A DNA stretch of 64,000 nucleotides from Coccinella septempunctata (taxonomy: Eukaryota > Arthropoda > Insecta > Coleoptera > Coccinellidae), in the NCBI RefSeq assembly GCF_907165205.1, contig NC_058192.1, positions 35,616,001 to 35,680,000 of the forward strand, given 5' to 3'. Made by a program: the position numbers and the translations under genes. The notes under the pieces are model-generated. The model was not told the DNA's origin and did no database searches. It saw only the letters and a list, made by a program, of their open reading frames with translations. Shown piece after piece: positions 13,401-25,950 of this stretch. Every line of letters starts with the position of its first letter. The stretch's first letter is position 1.

Positions 13401-13914
13401 TGAATAAAATATGGAGGGACCGCTCAATTTCTAAGAGTGTGAAGGTGAGACTTGTTAGAGCTCTTGTCTTCTCTGTCTTCCTGTATGGTGCTGAAACCTG
13501 GACTCTGCGGTCCTCTGAACGTCAGAAAATTGACGCGTTTGAATTGTGGTGTTGGAGGCGAATGCTGCGGATACCTTGGACAGCTCATCGGACTAATGTT
13601 TCTGTTTTGAGTGAGTTGAAGATAAGAACCAGACTATCGTCCATCTGCTTGCAGCGCATTCTTCAGTTTTTCGGTCATATAGCCCGCCGAGATGGAGACA
13701 ACCTGGAAAAACTTATTGTGTCGGGAAATGTTCCGGGTAAGAGAGCGAGAGGTAGATCACCGACTAGATGGACCGACCAAGTTCAACAAAGTACGGCCCG
13801 CCCATTCTGTCAGGCTCTTCGAGATGCAGAGGATCGAGCAAGGTGGAAACAACTAACCGAGCGTATAGGAGGGAATCACGATCATCAGCAATGATGGAAC
13901 GACTAGAGAGAGAG
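10499..13914 (+). mobile_element. RTE-clade non-LTR retrotransposon, full length or nearly so
   Basis: The 3416-bp insertion is bounded by 9-bp duplications and absent from the mirrored arm. It has a 5' leader of about 230 bp, one long ORF with endonuclease and reverse transcriptase domains, and a very short 3' tail ending in a GAGA tract rather than poly(A). A single-ORF layout with a short simple-repeat tail is typical of RTE elements. It sits in the right arm of the palindrome, inside the recombinase pseudogene, and is transcribed opposite to it. The intact frame and clean duplication indicate a recent insertion. Confidence 0.9.
10727..13894 (+). CDS. RTE-type endonuclease / reverse transcriptase polyprotein
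   Basis: The intact frame gives about 1055 residues from the first ATG (10727; a second ATG follows at 10730). The open frame extends upstream only to an in-frame TAG at 10685. Residues ~112-350 are an APE-like endonuclease, with Asn116 in TWN, Glu146 in SETHW, GDFNAK near 251 and a TDH box near 346. These residues nick the target DNA. Residues ~520-860 are the reverse transcriptase, with VDYQKAFD (Asp699), RQGCVLSP (from Arg757) and the catalytic FADD at 798-801. The C-terminal ~200 residues contain WCWRRMLRIPW, FGHIARRDGDN and RGRSPTRW, a tail typical of insect RTE proteins. There is no gag-like ORF1 and no RNase H. All key catalytic residues are present, so the protein may be functional. 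The family was assigned from remembered motifs. Confidence 0.92.
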   Translation: MMEGSSIHHYRLQNGFPQAQWTYSRNGWVLRCRRQRETTALHSQENSLLLMKVKDTVDSSCCDPTHTRRHTDSGSDGVKCATGCKGVGNQVPCRNYVTGTNTNINLRKKRRIGTWNIRGLVQHSGKLQIIEREMRTYNLDILGLSETHWRNSGHFRTAEGNTVYFSGPENTSSNGVAIIVPPKLNNSVVGYRAVDDRIIHVKIQTTTTIAHFLQIYAPTSTSSEVEIEAFYGRLEEILTDIPNRDLLFILGDFNAKVGKSSEVERAVGKFGLGQRNERGDRLLEFCIQKNLAITNTLFKHHPRRQFTWRSPDGRTKNQIDYILIKQRWRSSATNCRAYPGADCGTDHQLLVLDFRLRFKIVSPKQIRKAMIPQPSKVQDFRLDIESKLCLDQVESDPEKGWEYLKSIMVETAKKHISPNNTKRKPWITDHTWDLIQRRKDVKSKADADHAYRKLSREVQKQCRKDKEEYIAGICEEIEKHGIRNEPRELFNKIKLLTREFRPQNWSILDTGGNLKTDIDEILETWRIYCADLYKSKQTPPENSWPCSYPREPAILLSEVQEAIRSLKKNKSPGIDTLPGELFQMLGEKGVRIFHSICTAIWSTGKWPTDWCTSIYVPLHKKGSTSKCENYRTLSLISHASKVLLKILKTRLKAYLDCQIPQEQAGFVKGKGTREQILNIRQLIEKSREYQVPMIICFVDYQKAFDCVNWAKLWTILVHMGAPVHLVSLIKNLYESNEATVRLSQKFSKRFRTERGVRQGCVLSPDLFNIYGEFVMGRSLDGWTGGITIAGKKITNLRFADDTTLIAATEEEMVELLRRVECESSKVGLKINKMKTKIMIVDRFNTLRLTGLLSQYDLVDSFNYLGSSITSDGNCEAEVRRRIIMAKSAMTRLNKIWRDRSISKSVKVRLVRALVFSVFLYGAETWTLRSSERQKIDAFELWCWRRMLRIPWTAHRTNVSVLSELKIRTRLSSICLQRILQFFGHIARRDGDNLEKLIVSGNVPGKRARGRSPTRWTDQVQQSTARPFCQALRDAEDRARWKQLTERIGGNHDHQQ

Positions 13915-13923
13915 AGGTACATG
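13915..13923. repeat. Target-site duplication of RTE, right
   Basis: AGGTACATG directly follows the GAGAGAGAG tail of the element and leads back into the arm sequence TAATTTTTGATGAGG. Confidence 0.88.
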
Positions 13924-15429
13924 TAATTTTTGATGAGGTGGCAGTCATGTTTTTCATAGAATTGTCTACATAACTCTAGGACACTGCTGATGACCGCCAA
14001 CCGCTGTCTCTCCAATGCTATCATATCGCTACCAGCATCTACTAAAATTGTGGCAGAAGAACGCCTAACTGAAGCAATGGCCTTTGTATCGCTTGGGATT
14101 CTCTAAGCACAGATATTCTGCCACTTGTTTTGGCATGTTACATGGCAGAGTCTGAACATGCTGACCTGCAGGACGTAGATCAATCTAGTTTTTACAAACC
14201 GGATGAAAGGACTCGGAAACGGCAAATGAACTTTGCGTTTTGGTTTTTGAATCTTCAAATATGAATTATCAGACATTTTTCCGTAACCTGCACGTCTTAA
14301 GGCTTCAAGTTGCGTAACACCTGCTTTCTACAAGCAACACTTATACCGATAATTAAAACTACCTGGAATCAAAAAGTATCAATATTTGCCTGTTTATTTA
14401 CTATATATATACTATATAATTCGTGTATATCTACCTTCGTAAGCAAATATCTGCTATCTGGAGCGTTTTAGAGAAAGACATCTGATTTTCTTTTTAGTGA
14501 AGCCAACAATTTAGGATAAGTCGCAATATTAATGTTACCATGGTTCATGTTGATTGTTGACCTTAGCATTGAATAAATTGAAGAAAACTGACGATAGCTT
14601 CATTGTTTTGAACAGATCATAATATGCTGCCATACCATTTTCCGAAAATGAATTGATTTCGTGTTTCTGCTTCCAATCCATGAGTTTTTGATAAACTGTT
14701 TCCTATCTTTCACGGGATTTTGCGGGTAATAAATTAATTGAAGCATTTTTCACCTTCTCCACTACATCGGGTGGTGTGCACAATTCAACTTCGCTGCTAC
14801 AGGAAATTTTTGACAACAATTTCGTCATCTTCAAAGGATCTTGTCAAATCCAAAAACTAGTAACAATTTGAGATACAATTACGAAACGTCAAAATATTAT
14901 GGATGCTATTCGCTTCCGTGGTAACTACTATGAACCAATCTTATTGGCTATTCGCCGTGCGATTCAATTCACAGATTTCACCGTATTGGCTGTAAAATCG
15001 CACAGCTTTACGTTGCACAGTGCTTAAAATAAGCAGTTACATAGTTGGTGATATAATAGAATTTCCCCAAAGGTGTAGATTAAAGTTTATTCTGTATATA
15101 CCGGTATATACTATCATGGATGTAATGGTACCTAAAAATGGTCGTCTTTTTCAATTTTGTGAAAAGTTTTTTCTGTATATACCTACCGGTATATAATATT
15201 ATGGATATAATGATAATAATTGATGTTTTTCCATTTTTTTTGGCTTCCCAGACTCTGAAAAATTTCTTCACGGCGCTGCACTATTGAGGTTCTTAGATTT
15301 TCCCTGGATTTTATGTAGATCTGAAAAGTTTCTTGAAGGGCTCTGCTGTATTGTTCTTCAGTGGATCGCGATTTTCTCTGACCTTGTTATCGCTGTCTCA
15401 AGATTCTTGAACTTGTAACTTTTACAAGG

Positions 15430-15940
15430 GATAACCTCGACCTCTAAGTGAATGCAGTGAACCGAATTTTTCTCTGCTGTTTCTTGATAAAACTTCCGAA
15501 TTTGAAATGAATATCATGTTAATTTTTTAAAGTATCGAATTTTAAACATTGACAGGTTTAAATTATCGGCCCTTATACTGATGGAAGGCAGTTGTTTCTA
15601 TCGGTGTTTCGTGATGTCACTCTCGTATGTGAAATGAATCTCAGTTTTTTTGAGCTATCAAATTTTTTACATTAGACAGGTGTCAACGCGCGGCCCCCCC
15701 AAAGTTGATACTGTAAAGAGAAGTTCTTTCTGCTTGGATTTCTTGAATCACTGTCGAATTTGAAATTAATGTTATGTTCATCTTCCGAGATATCGAATTT
15801 TTTGCATTGACAGATGTCAACAATCATGAATGCGACGAACAGGTTCAGGGGTTTCTAGATACAACTTCTGAATTCGAAATAAAACACATGGATCCCATTG
15901 TACAGAAAATTATGATTGAAGTCATTCAGAAAGGCAAACT
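15430..15940. repeat. Tandem array of ~130-bp units (copy 2, mirrored)
   Basis: Reverse complement of the array at 6985-7500, with the GACAGGTGTC and CGGCCC cores visible near 15550 and 15680. It shares its unit with the array at about 25480-25950. Confidence 0.68.
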
Positions 15941-18900
15941 ATTAATAACCGAGATATCATATTTTTCATTTGTTTTGTGAAAATAAATGGAATTGAAATG
16001 TTCAGATATTGGATACTGGTTTATCCGTAGCATAAAAAGGAGGTCGGTTCGTCCATTATTGAAAAAGGTATATAATAATGTCGTTATACGTAAATCTGAA
16101 AGCCATATATTCAGTCGTCTCATCATTATTTCTTAGAAACCTCGGAAATTCCGTGAAAAATGCCAAAAACTTAAACATACTTAGTTTTTCGTTAAGGTTC
16201 TATTATTTCAAAAAAAGCAATCATTATTTGTGCATTCAGCATCCAGCTGGCAAAAGTATTCGCTTCGCTCTTTGCTCAAGTTTTAAAAAGATGTCACTTT
16301 ATATGTCAAAATTAGAAAAAATATAACAGTATTTTGTATCATGATGAAATCCTTTTAACTTTTACTGTTCGATCGACATACTTCTTGCTCAAAACAAACA
16401 TTAATCAACGAGTATGTATCAACAAACTCTGCGTAAACACTGTAAACGGGAAATCTGGAACTGGAGATATCCCCAAGTAACCCCGGATCAAAGAGTTTAT
16501 GGTCACACAGATGAGAACCCTACCGCATCGGAAGACGTAGATGCTGATTTCTTATGAACTCTACAGATCTAGTGATATCAAATTTTACAATAAATTATCA
16601 TTGAATTAATTCAGAAATGCAGAATATACAGGGCGATTCATTGAGGAATGCGCATTGGAACAGAGTAAATAGCACCGTGGACCCTGGTTTTTCTAAATAA
16701 CCTAATTTTATAGGTCCATCGTCCTTTCTTATTTATTGATTTTCCCCATTCATTTAATTAATCATAACTTATGGACCACCATAAATATTTTCCTAATATT
16801 TGGTCCGTAAATTCTTTGTCCACAGTTGAGTCTACAAAATAATAACGTCTTATTCCAGGTTCGACTGTAAAGAAATTAATGAGTAGGTTTCGAGTCGAAA
16901 CAAAACCATATATATCACAATTTCGAAATTTTATTAACGCAATTGGAAAGATCAGGAAAAAATGAGTAGACTAGAAAAAACAAGCACTACAAAGGTCTTT
17001 CGATTTCCGCATGTAACCTTTTTAACTTGAATCAGATTAAATGTTCATTGATGGGATAGCAGGAAATTGAAAAACGATCGGATTGTCTTCTCCAAATTGT
17101 CCTTTCAGAGTTTTTTAATAAAAACATCAACTATTCTTTATTCTCCGAAATACTGGATCCCAATTTTATTGAAAAACTAATGGAAGTAAGTCTATGATAA
17201 TAATAAATTGGTCCCAAATACTGACTCCCTGACTCGTTTTTACCAAGGTTGGGATCCAGGAACTAGGAGAATATAAATATGTTGATATTCTAGCGGAAAT
17301 AGAACCATAATAAAATAATTTTTTTGAAGTTTTGTGCTACCCAATTTTTTAAACACATTTCGAGATAAAGTTGTATGTGGAAACAACACATACGCTCAGT
17401 TTTACTTGGGTACTTATTTTTTTGCTGTCTATGAATTTATAAATGAAATTACAACGAATTGTTATTTCAGCAGTGCATTGTAACCTCAGTTTCCTAACAG
17501 CCTTCTAAGGTGATTTTTTCATGAAACTTCGAATAATGACTGATAGAATTTGACAGCAGTTTTCGGATCTATATATGTTGCATCTTTCCAACCACTTTTT
17601 TTCCAGAACTTCCAAACGTACCTTACAGTTCAAGCACATTCTCGATTGAAAAAAGCGTTGCGTGTTGCTTCAAAGAATATGATGAAATGAGCCGTCATGG
17701 ATGTATGTAAACTTGGCCTAGCATTTTTTTTGATTTTCTAAAACTTGTTTTTTGTGAAATGTGCTATTGATTTTTGTTCCCAAGACATTTAAAAAAATAT
17801 TCTCATGTCTTATACAGACAACGCATCAATAATCTTATTAAAATAAAACGGTTCAATCTCGCGAGTAGATTTGTTTTTAAATGACTAAATCACCATTGTT
17901 TCTTCTTTCAGATTTTGAACTACAAAGCAAAGTTTCAAATTTGTGAATGATCTCAATATGCGATTGAGATTATATTTACTGCAGTAATAAGTTAATGCCA
18001 AGGTTGCTGTCCGATAAAACATGATTTCTGGATAGCAGCGGCAACGTTGAGAATTTTACAGCTGCGTAGTGTGTATCCATCGCATGGTCGATTGAAGCAC
18101 GTGTTCAAATATTTTCCAGATGGCATGGAATGTTTTCATGCAGCCGACAAAAGTACAGGCTGTCCCAAATTCGTTGACCAATGATGGGCTCTCGAAAACT
18201 AGCCTAGTATTCACCTTTACTAGAAGAGCCACAAATAGCACCTTTCCGAGTTCTTTTCAATAGAAATGAGTAATATCAGAACAAATTGACACTTTGACGC
18301 TTTCGAAAAGTTCACACTGTCTTGATTCTACTGTAGTTTCCGAATTTTAAAGGATGATTCTATTCGATGTGCATAGAATTTGATGCAAAAAAATCAAAGT
18401 ATCGAATTCGAAGCATAGATAACTCCAATAATTGTCAAAGTGTAGAATTGGTTTAGTTCATTTCATTATCATTAATATCATTCAAAAATGATAATGAATA
18501 TAGCGCTGTTCTACCGGAAGAACCGAAATTTCGTAAATTATTTTTCAACCCAATGAACAATTTTCTGCTGGTGTGATTCCTTTCGGGATGCTTTTCGAAA
18601 TATAAATTCTGTGCAATTTTTATCATTCAGAAATGAAGTAGGTATCATTCATAGTTTTCGAAAAAATTCCTTCATTTTTCAATTTCTTTCCGCACCTTAT
18701 TGATATCTATGAAATTAGAGTCATGTGTTTTAGTTACGTTCAGACGAAAACAGTAAACAAATATACAGGGTGTCCCACGACGGTGAAGGTAGGGAATATT
18801 TCAAAAATCGAGAGTAGAAGAGAATTGTAGTTTTGGGGTTTCAAATTAACTATGACTCTGTTTGTCCCTCTATAGTGACATCGGTTTTCAAGCAATTATA

Positions 18901-20144
18901 TATGTATATTATATATTCATTTGTTCCTCTGGAGGGACAGTTCATAAAAAAAAACAAGAGATGTCAGATTTATAAATCGAATAAACTCTTCTCCTGAACT
19001 CTGGCTTCATATAAATAGCGGAATAATTTTGAATACATTTTTTCAATAAGGTGCAAGTGGTGCAGCTCTTTCTGATATTATGGTTACTATGAGTCTTTTG
19101 TTGTCAGTCACGTGACATCATATTCAAAATCAATAAGGGGACAAAATGTTCATTTTAGCATTTCTATGTTGCTTCTGAGTACACGATTTTAACAATCCAG
19201 TACGTGCGGTCTAAAACGAACGAATTTAAAAACTACAGGTAGATATTTTCTGAAAATTTTAAGGTTCTCACTCCCAATCTCTAGAACAAAATCAATTAAG
19301 AAATTGAAATAACCGTAAATTCTTGCACTCATTTGTCAGGAGCTAATTATGCAAAAAACATTGTTGCCTGACAATGATCTGAAAAAAGGAACTTTAAAAT
19401 TATAATTATGTATAAGAGCAAATCCGATATTTCGATTTTTTTTTTCATTTTGTTTCGGAGATTTTGAGTGAAAACCCTAAAAAGTTTCAGAAAATGGAGA
19501 ATCGTTCCAGATTCAAATTTCAATCGATATCTACAGGTAGATACTTGAATATACTTTGTTCAAGAAGATTATGACAAACGTTTGAAACGAGCTAACGAGC
19601 ATTAACCAAATTATTAAAATTTAGAGCCATCCTGCATTATTAGAACAGTCCTAAATTTTCGCGGTGATGAGTAAAACAAGACAATATTTCAACAATTATT
19701 CATATGGAAAACGTAGTCAAAAAACCTTCAAAGTTATACCGGGTGGCCCAACCCAGACGCGGCGCTCATTTTGAGGGAGTAAATAAAGATATTTTGAAAA
19801 TCTTTTCTTGTGGTGTGTATAGGGTGTTCAAAAGCACAATTTAAAATTATTGTCATATACAGGGATATATACAGGGTCTTCGAAAACAAAGATATAGACC
19901 AAAGTTGCACTTTTTTTAATGTGACACTCTGTATTTGAACTCAAAAATGAAATGGCAAGCTCAAATTATGATAATTCTCTTCAGATCACTTTGTACCTTA
20001 GAAGGACCATTCACAAGATAATGCGAAAATAGTTTATTTGTTTTGAATTGAAAATCGAAAATTGTTCAGAAATTATCACGTTCAGACGTAGTAACATTTT
20101 ATGAAAATAGTTTCGAAATTAATTTTTACGTTCAACGAGATATG

Positions 20145-21948
20145 CAGGGTGTTTCATGAGTCGTTGGTCATAGCTCAATGGCGAATGCAGGTCATCCAGG
20201 CCTTTTAGGAAACTTGCATGTTTTGTATCCTAAGGCTATTAGTTTCGAAGATACGGGGTGATTCATGAACATTGGCCTAAATTTGCGATAGCCATAACTC
20301 TGGAATGCAAGGTTCAATTTCGATCAAACATTATGGGTTTGTTCACTTCAGAAAGCTCTTCCAAACGGTTTATGGAATATTAATATTTTCAGGGCAGTAC
20401 TCAGAATATCATGATTTTTCATTCAAGCTCCAAAATCTATATTTTTCACATCCCTTACAGAAATTTAGTTATAACCATGAAAAACTACATAACCCATTCT
20501 AAGGAATTCAGTTTTCACTTTGCATGGCACACTTGTCACAAGGGAATAGGAATAGGTCGAATTCATATTTTATATAATTTTTTCGAAATGCGGTCCTGTT
20601 TTTGTTCCTTCGGTGATAATTTTCATTGTCCTTTGCCGAGATTCTGAAGTATTTTAAATTCTGTTCAAATCTTCTTCATTTTAAACCCTACTGAGTGTTC
20701 GTAAAAAAGTGTTTAAAAGTATGCCAAGTCGAGATGTGAATTCTTTTGAAATGACATATTGAATTTAGATACAAATAATGTAAACCTTCTTGAAAAATGT
20801 AATCCGTAAGTGTATTTACTTCATAACACACATAACTTTTAAAATTTATTCTTCCGAAAAACTTTTTTATTTTTTTAAAACAACAATGAAGGAACCGAAC
20901 GAATTCATGTTTCATGTAATTTATTCGAAATGCGGTCCTGTTATTATTCCTTTGGTGATATTATACATTGTCTTCGGTCGAGAATTAAAAATTTTTAAAA
21001 TTCTGTTCAACTTTTTTTCATTTTAAACCCTCAGTTCCTACTGAGTGTGCGTGAAAAAGTGACAGACACTTCTAACTTCACGGGAGCATTTGCTGCAGAG
21101 GATAGAAGAAGCCTGTGCAGAAGTTAAACAAAATCCCGATATGATAATGAGAGCAATAAATAATCTGATTTCAAAAGCTAGGAAATGTGTCGAGATGGAA
21201 GAACTCCATTTTGAACATCTCTTATGATAGTACATTTTTCATTGTTGAAGAATAAATTTTATGTGTTTTATGAAGCAAATATACTTACGGATTATATTTT
21301 CCAAGATGGTTTACATCATTTGTATGTAAATTCAATATGTAATTTCAAAAAAATTTACAGCTCGACCTTGCATACTTTTAAACACTTTTTTACGAACACT
21401 CAGTATGTGCTGGGGGTTTAAAATGAAGAAGAATTGAACAGAATTTGAAATAATTCAGAATCACGGCAAAAGACAATAAATACTATTAGACGGAATCAAA
21501 ACAGGACCGCATTTCGAAAAAATGACATAAAATATGAATTCGTCCGGCTCCTATTCCCTAGTAACAAGTGTGCCATGCAAAGTGAAAATTGGATTTCTTA
21601 GAATAAATTATGTAGTTTTTCAGGGCAATAACGAAATTTCTGTGAGGTATGTAAAAAATATAGATTTTGGGGCTTGAATGAAAATTCACGATATTCTGCC
21701 CTGAAAATATCGATATTTCATGCGCCGTTTGAAAGAGCATTCTGAAGTGAACAAACCCATAAAATTTGATCAAAATCGGACCTTGCCGTCCAGAGTTATG
21801 GATATCGCAAATTTAGGCCAATATTCATGAATCACCCCGTATCTCCGAAACTAATAGCCTTAGAATACAAAAAAAGCAAGTTTTCTGAAAGACCTAGATG
21901 ACCTGCATTCACCATTAGGCTATGGCCAACGACTCATGAAACACCCTG
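20145..21948. mobile_element. Long-inverted-repeat element, right copy (complete)
   Basis: The 1804-bp element runs from CAGGGTGTTTCATGAGTCG to the inverse CGACTCATGAAACACCCTG, followed by TA. The arms are inverted repeats for about 850 bp each. The loop at about 21040-21230 keeps the C-terminus of a transposase on the plus strand. That orientation is opposite to the 1-1642 copy, as expected if the palindrome runs through both elements. Ends and TA flank suggest a Tc1/mariner-type non-autonomous element. Confidence 0.75.
21081..21227 (+). pseudogene. Transposase C-terminal remnant (mariner-type DDE)
   Basis: Forty-eight codons end in a stop at 21225-21227. They include HLLQRIEEACAEV, QNPDMIMRAINNLI, SKARKCVEME and HFEHLL. 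This is the tail of IS630/Tc1/mariner-type transposases common in insects. The HTH and DDE domains are missing. It lies in the loop of the inverted-repeat element and is longer than the mirrored relic at 576-690, which has lost the N-terminal part. It is non-functional. It probably marks the parent transposon that gave rise to the non-autonomous element. Confidence 0.7.
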
Positions 21949-24039
21949 TAGAAAAACCGGATGTGTGTGTGCCATTTGAAATAAAAAAGTTTTCGACGAT
22001 TATTTGTAGTTGATGTTTGAGAATTAATCATGATCACTCTGTATATTCCAGAGTTGCAATTTTCTTTTATATGTAGGAGTAGCTAACTTGTCTACTCGAA
22101 AATATTCTGTCTGTATCGCTGGCTTAACTAGTTTCTTCATTAATTGTTATTAAAAAAAACTCCATATTTTCGCCATTATCTCGTAAAGGGTGCTTCTAAG
22201 GTGAAATATATGAAGAAACTCATAATAACTTGAGCTTACCATTCCATTTTTGAGGTCAAATATAGGGTGTTACATTTAAAAAAGGGCTACTTTGGTCTAT
22301 ATCTTTGTTTTCGAACACCCTTTAATTATGACAATAATTTTAAATTGTGCTTTTGAAGGATTTTCAAAATATCTTCATTTACTTCCTCAAAATGAGGGCC
22401 ACGTCTGTGTTGGGCTACCCGGTATAGAAATGCCTGTAGTTCTCAAATTAATCGTTTTAGATCACGAAATGTTATAGTTTTATGGAATCGTTTTCTGGGA
22501 AGCAACATAGAAATTCCAAAGCTCATTGGGTAACATGAAATCAAGAACTGCTTTAATTCACAACACCAATATTACAATATGTAATTCTCTACTACTATCG
22601 AGTTCCTAGATATTCCCTGTCTTATTCGTCGTGGGACACCTTGTGTAGATATACCTATTTTCGATATCCGCAATTTTTTCCAATTCAAAGATGTCAGTCC
22701 CAGTATGTAATTGCATTCAAAAAATTGAAACATCGAATTTGGGACAGCCTGTACGGAATAGAATAAGTTTTTATTGCCGTTTTTTATATATTCGGACGGA
22801 ATACGATGTTTCTCTCGATTTTCACTATCATCGATAAGGAATGAAAAGATGGTTTCTACAATCTCATACCGAGCTCGAGTCACACGAACACTCACACCTG
22901 GATGAAAGCGTTGAATAATTGGATATCCAATTCGAAATTTTAAAAATAGCTTTTTTCCACTAACAGAGAAGTACCTAGTCGTTCCGAACTAATGAACGTG
23001 TTTTAAAACAATTTCCGAAATCGATAAATTTTCGGAAAACCTGCAAAGAAGTCTAAAGTATTCCTTTATGCAATTTTTCAACGTACCTACACGATGTTCG
23101 TTATGGGTACCGGTAGATACAATCTTAAAACACTCTTCACCTAATAATATATTCCAATTTCCGATATTTGCAAAACAAACGTCCAAAAAATTCCTACCCA
23201 AATGGTCAAATTTAGATATGTCTTCGTAAATTCCAAAAAATTCATCGAGAATATCGAGAAAGCCAACTTGAAAATGTCAGCATTCATTTTGATTACTTTT
23301 CTGAAAAAATTTAATTAACCATTGCGGAACAGCCTGTATAACCCAAGAATATGAATATTTCGATATGACCCAACCTGTATATTTATGAATATTTATTCAT
23401 GTATTTTCACGTTGAATGTAATCATAATTCAATTCTGCTTTTGATATGATTGCTTACAGCATGAAACAAATATACATTTTGTGAAAACCCAATTCAATTC
23501 TTTCAGTATCCAAATCAAGAGAATCCCTAGGAAAAATAAGGCATTTGAATATCTTCAGATGACCACCTGCGAACTTTCTCTTGAATAAAAACAGCCGCAA
23601 TCTTGACGCATGTGTTTTTGTTTTACGACATAACTGCGCTTGCTTTGAAAAGCCGCTTCCAACGTTGCGCGATGTAGACCGTTGGGTGTAGGGAGCTGTT
23701 TAAAATCTATGCCAAGGAACTCGATGGTTTTCATAAATGAAGAGATGTATCAAATAAAGAAAATCGTGAATAATTCAAAAATTACTAATGATATGGAACT
23801 TACTGCAAAAGGACGAATTGGGTCCTAATTGATGGCCTATTGAAGTTGAAAATTTCAAACATTTTCGCTAACTTCATGCTGCATCAAAAATATGGCTAGG
23901 CCATTCTTCGAAAACGTAGAAGCGCCATATGCAAGAATTTACGCAGGAGCAAATCGTTGATTTCATTTTTAATTGATTTTGTTTCAGAGATTGGGAGTGA
24001 AAACCCTAAAAAGTTTATGAAGAAATGCACAAATTAAGT

Positions 24040-24700
24040 CGGTCCTATTGCCAACTCCGGTTATTTTGATGCTACGAATTCGGTTAAATGGGCAAGCTAG
24101 TAGCATTTAATGGCCTCTCGATGCAAAAAAAAATTGTCAGTCACGTTATCGAAATATTACATAAAATGATATTTTCTTGAATGGAACATGAAACATCCTT
24201 CATTTCGATTCGTTATAACATTCTCAACCACAAAGCTCTTATCACCTTTTTACCTAAAGTTGAATATGAGCGGCTTACCTATGTGGAAATATTAATTTCA
24301 TTCACTAGTACAAAAACTTTCTTTGTTCGGGCGAAAAAATGAATAAAACCTCCTGATTTTCCAAAACACCGGAAAAATATTGTTATTGGTATAAGTACCA
24401 AAATTGGGTCTTTATCTTTGAACAATTATGAGATTTATTAGTCGAAACAAAGACATTTTTGAACTAGTGAATAAAATAAATAATTTCACAAAGTCGCTCA
24501 TTTTCAACTTCAACAGGAGGAAATGTGATAAGAGCTTTGTTGTTGAGAATGTTATTACGAATCGAATTGCATGACAAAATATAGGGTGTTCCATTGAAAA
24601 AAATTTGTCGAGAAGGCCATTAAAAATGCTACTCAATTGCCAATTTATCCGAATTCGTAGCATCAATATTAACGGAGTAACGACTCAGTTTGGAACATCC
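24040..24700. mobile_element. Foldback / MITE-like element
   Basis: Bases ~24085-24145 (GATGCTACGAATTCGG and TTTAATGGCCTCTCG) are inverted at ~24600-24665. A second inner pair, CATTCTCAACCACAAAGCTC and GAGCTTTGTTGTTGAGAATG, lies at 24219-24238 and 24533-24552. The right end is GGAACATCCTG followed by TA. The left end has decayed. It is non-coding. Confidence 0.6.
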
Positions 24701-25479
24701 TGTATAATATTTCAAAAATACATAATCGTCAATTTATACTAAATATGCCAACACCAGTTTTATATGAATATGGATTCGTTGAAAAAGCAGTCTATATTGC
24801 AGGATATGGTTCATACCGTCATAGAACACCCTGTAAAAGTTCGGAACTGAAGAAATTCCTACTTAAAGTCGGAATTATTTTTGAAATATTATGTGGCTCT
24901 CTTCTACGCCTCCGTAGAATACATATTTGCATTCGTGAAACAATTATTCTCCAACTTATGAAATCGTCAAACTGCTGTAGAGTAGAACGAAAAACTTATC
25001 TTTTCGAAGAAATAGAAGGGTTTTTTTCGATCGGATACAGATTTTGTAATGACAAATCTTATATCCCACAGTTTTCTCAGAAAAGAGCTTACTGCTTTGT
25101 GCTCGCAACATCGAATTATTCTCACAGAATGCTCAGTAATTATTGCGAAAAATCGGTGCTCTGTGCTTGAGACTCGGAAGCACTTTTTTTCAATGTTCCA
25201 CATAGCTCTGAATCCTAATATTTTCCTTTGTTCTAGATTTATAATGGAAAATTGGAAAAACATATATGATATTCCATTCTGAAGTTACTTATACGTATTA
25301 TCTTTCCGTTACGGACGATTGCCATGAAATTTTGAAATCCTTCAATACTAGCGTAATTTGATGAGATTATGCCTTTTTTATTGAAATCGTCTCCTCCTAG
25401 ATTTCAAGAAAAAACTTTCAATTTTTTCAATTGTAAAATCAATAGTAATACTTTTTTGTATTCAACATTCGACTTATTA

Positions 25480-25950
25480 ATAGTATTATTATATATTACT
25501 GTGGGATTCAAAAGTTATATCAAAAACGGTTGTAGAAAAAACTTCCACTTATCCGCATTCAATTGGGGGCCGAAGGTTGACATCTGTCAATTCTAAATTC
25601 CAAAATGTCTAAATTCCGAATTCAAAAGTTTTATCAATGAACCTCAACAGAAAAACTTTCCGTTCACTGTATTCACTTGGGGGCCGATTGTTGACACCTG
25701 TCAATGCGAAACATTCGATAACTCAAAAAATAAATCATTTAAAATTCCGAGGATATAGGTATATCAAAAAACCACAATAGGAAAAACTGCATTCATTTGG
25801 TACTCCATGTCTCAAAAAATTACTTTCAAATTCAGAAGTTATATCAAGAGACTCTAGCAAAGAAACTTTCGTTGACTCATTCACTAGCAGACCAAAAATT
25901 CTGAATTGACACCTGTAAATGCTTAAAATTTGATATAACATATTTTCTGC
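25480..25950. repeat. Tandem array of ~130-bp units (copy 3)
   Basis: GGGGGCCGATTGTTGACACC-type cores occur at 25579, 25693 and 25909. AAAATTCGATA and TATATCAAG elements are shared with the arrays in both palindrome arms. The spacing is less regular here. Confidence 0.65.

Larger units (their letters stand above)
10373..14828 (-). pseudogene. Crypton-like recombinase pseudogene (right arm), split by RTE
   Basis: This is the minus-strand mirror of 8110-9142. The start region is near 14828 and the terminal TGA complement is at 10373-10375. The RTE element at 10499-13914 lies inside the region encoding the extreme C-terminus, just beyond the box carrying the presumed catalytic Tyr. The early stop after LLPAKSRER is shared with the left arm, so the gene was dead before the arms separated. 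One start-proximal ATG of the left copy is changed here to a non-ATG codon. The family call rests on the same RRSSATILVDAG and GGWRSS boxes, read near 13980-14060. Confidence 0.7.
10087..20144. repeat. Right arm of giant palindrome
   Basis: Reverse-complement copy of 1643-9830. It is lengthened by the RTE insertion at 10499-13914 and lacks the left arm's two MITE-like insertions and the 408-bp segment. Subtracting these leaves about 6.63 kb, against 6.61 kb on the left. It holds the mirrored ~130-bp tandem array near 15430-15940 and the interrupted recombinase pseudogene. Otherwise it is non-coding; its short ORFs duplicate those of the left arm. Confidence 0.9.

Noticed and set aside
13764..14024. 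86-codon minus-strand ORF
   Set aside because: It joins the antisense of the RTE 3' end to the recombinase relic; it is a chance fusion created by the insertion.
24745..25170. 141-codon ORF on the plus strand overlapping a 98-codon ORF on the minus strand
   Set aside because: It runs through transposon-end sequence (GAACACCCTGTAAAAG), has no recognisable motif and low-complexity composition.
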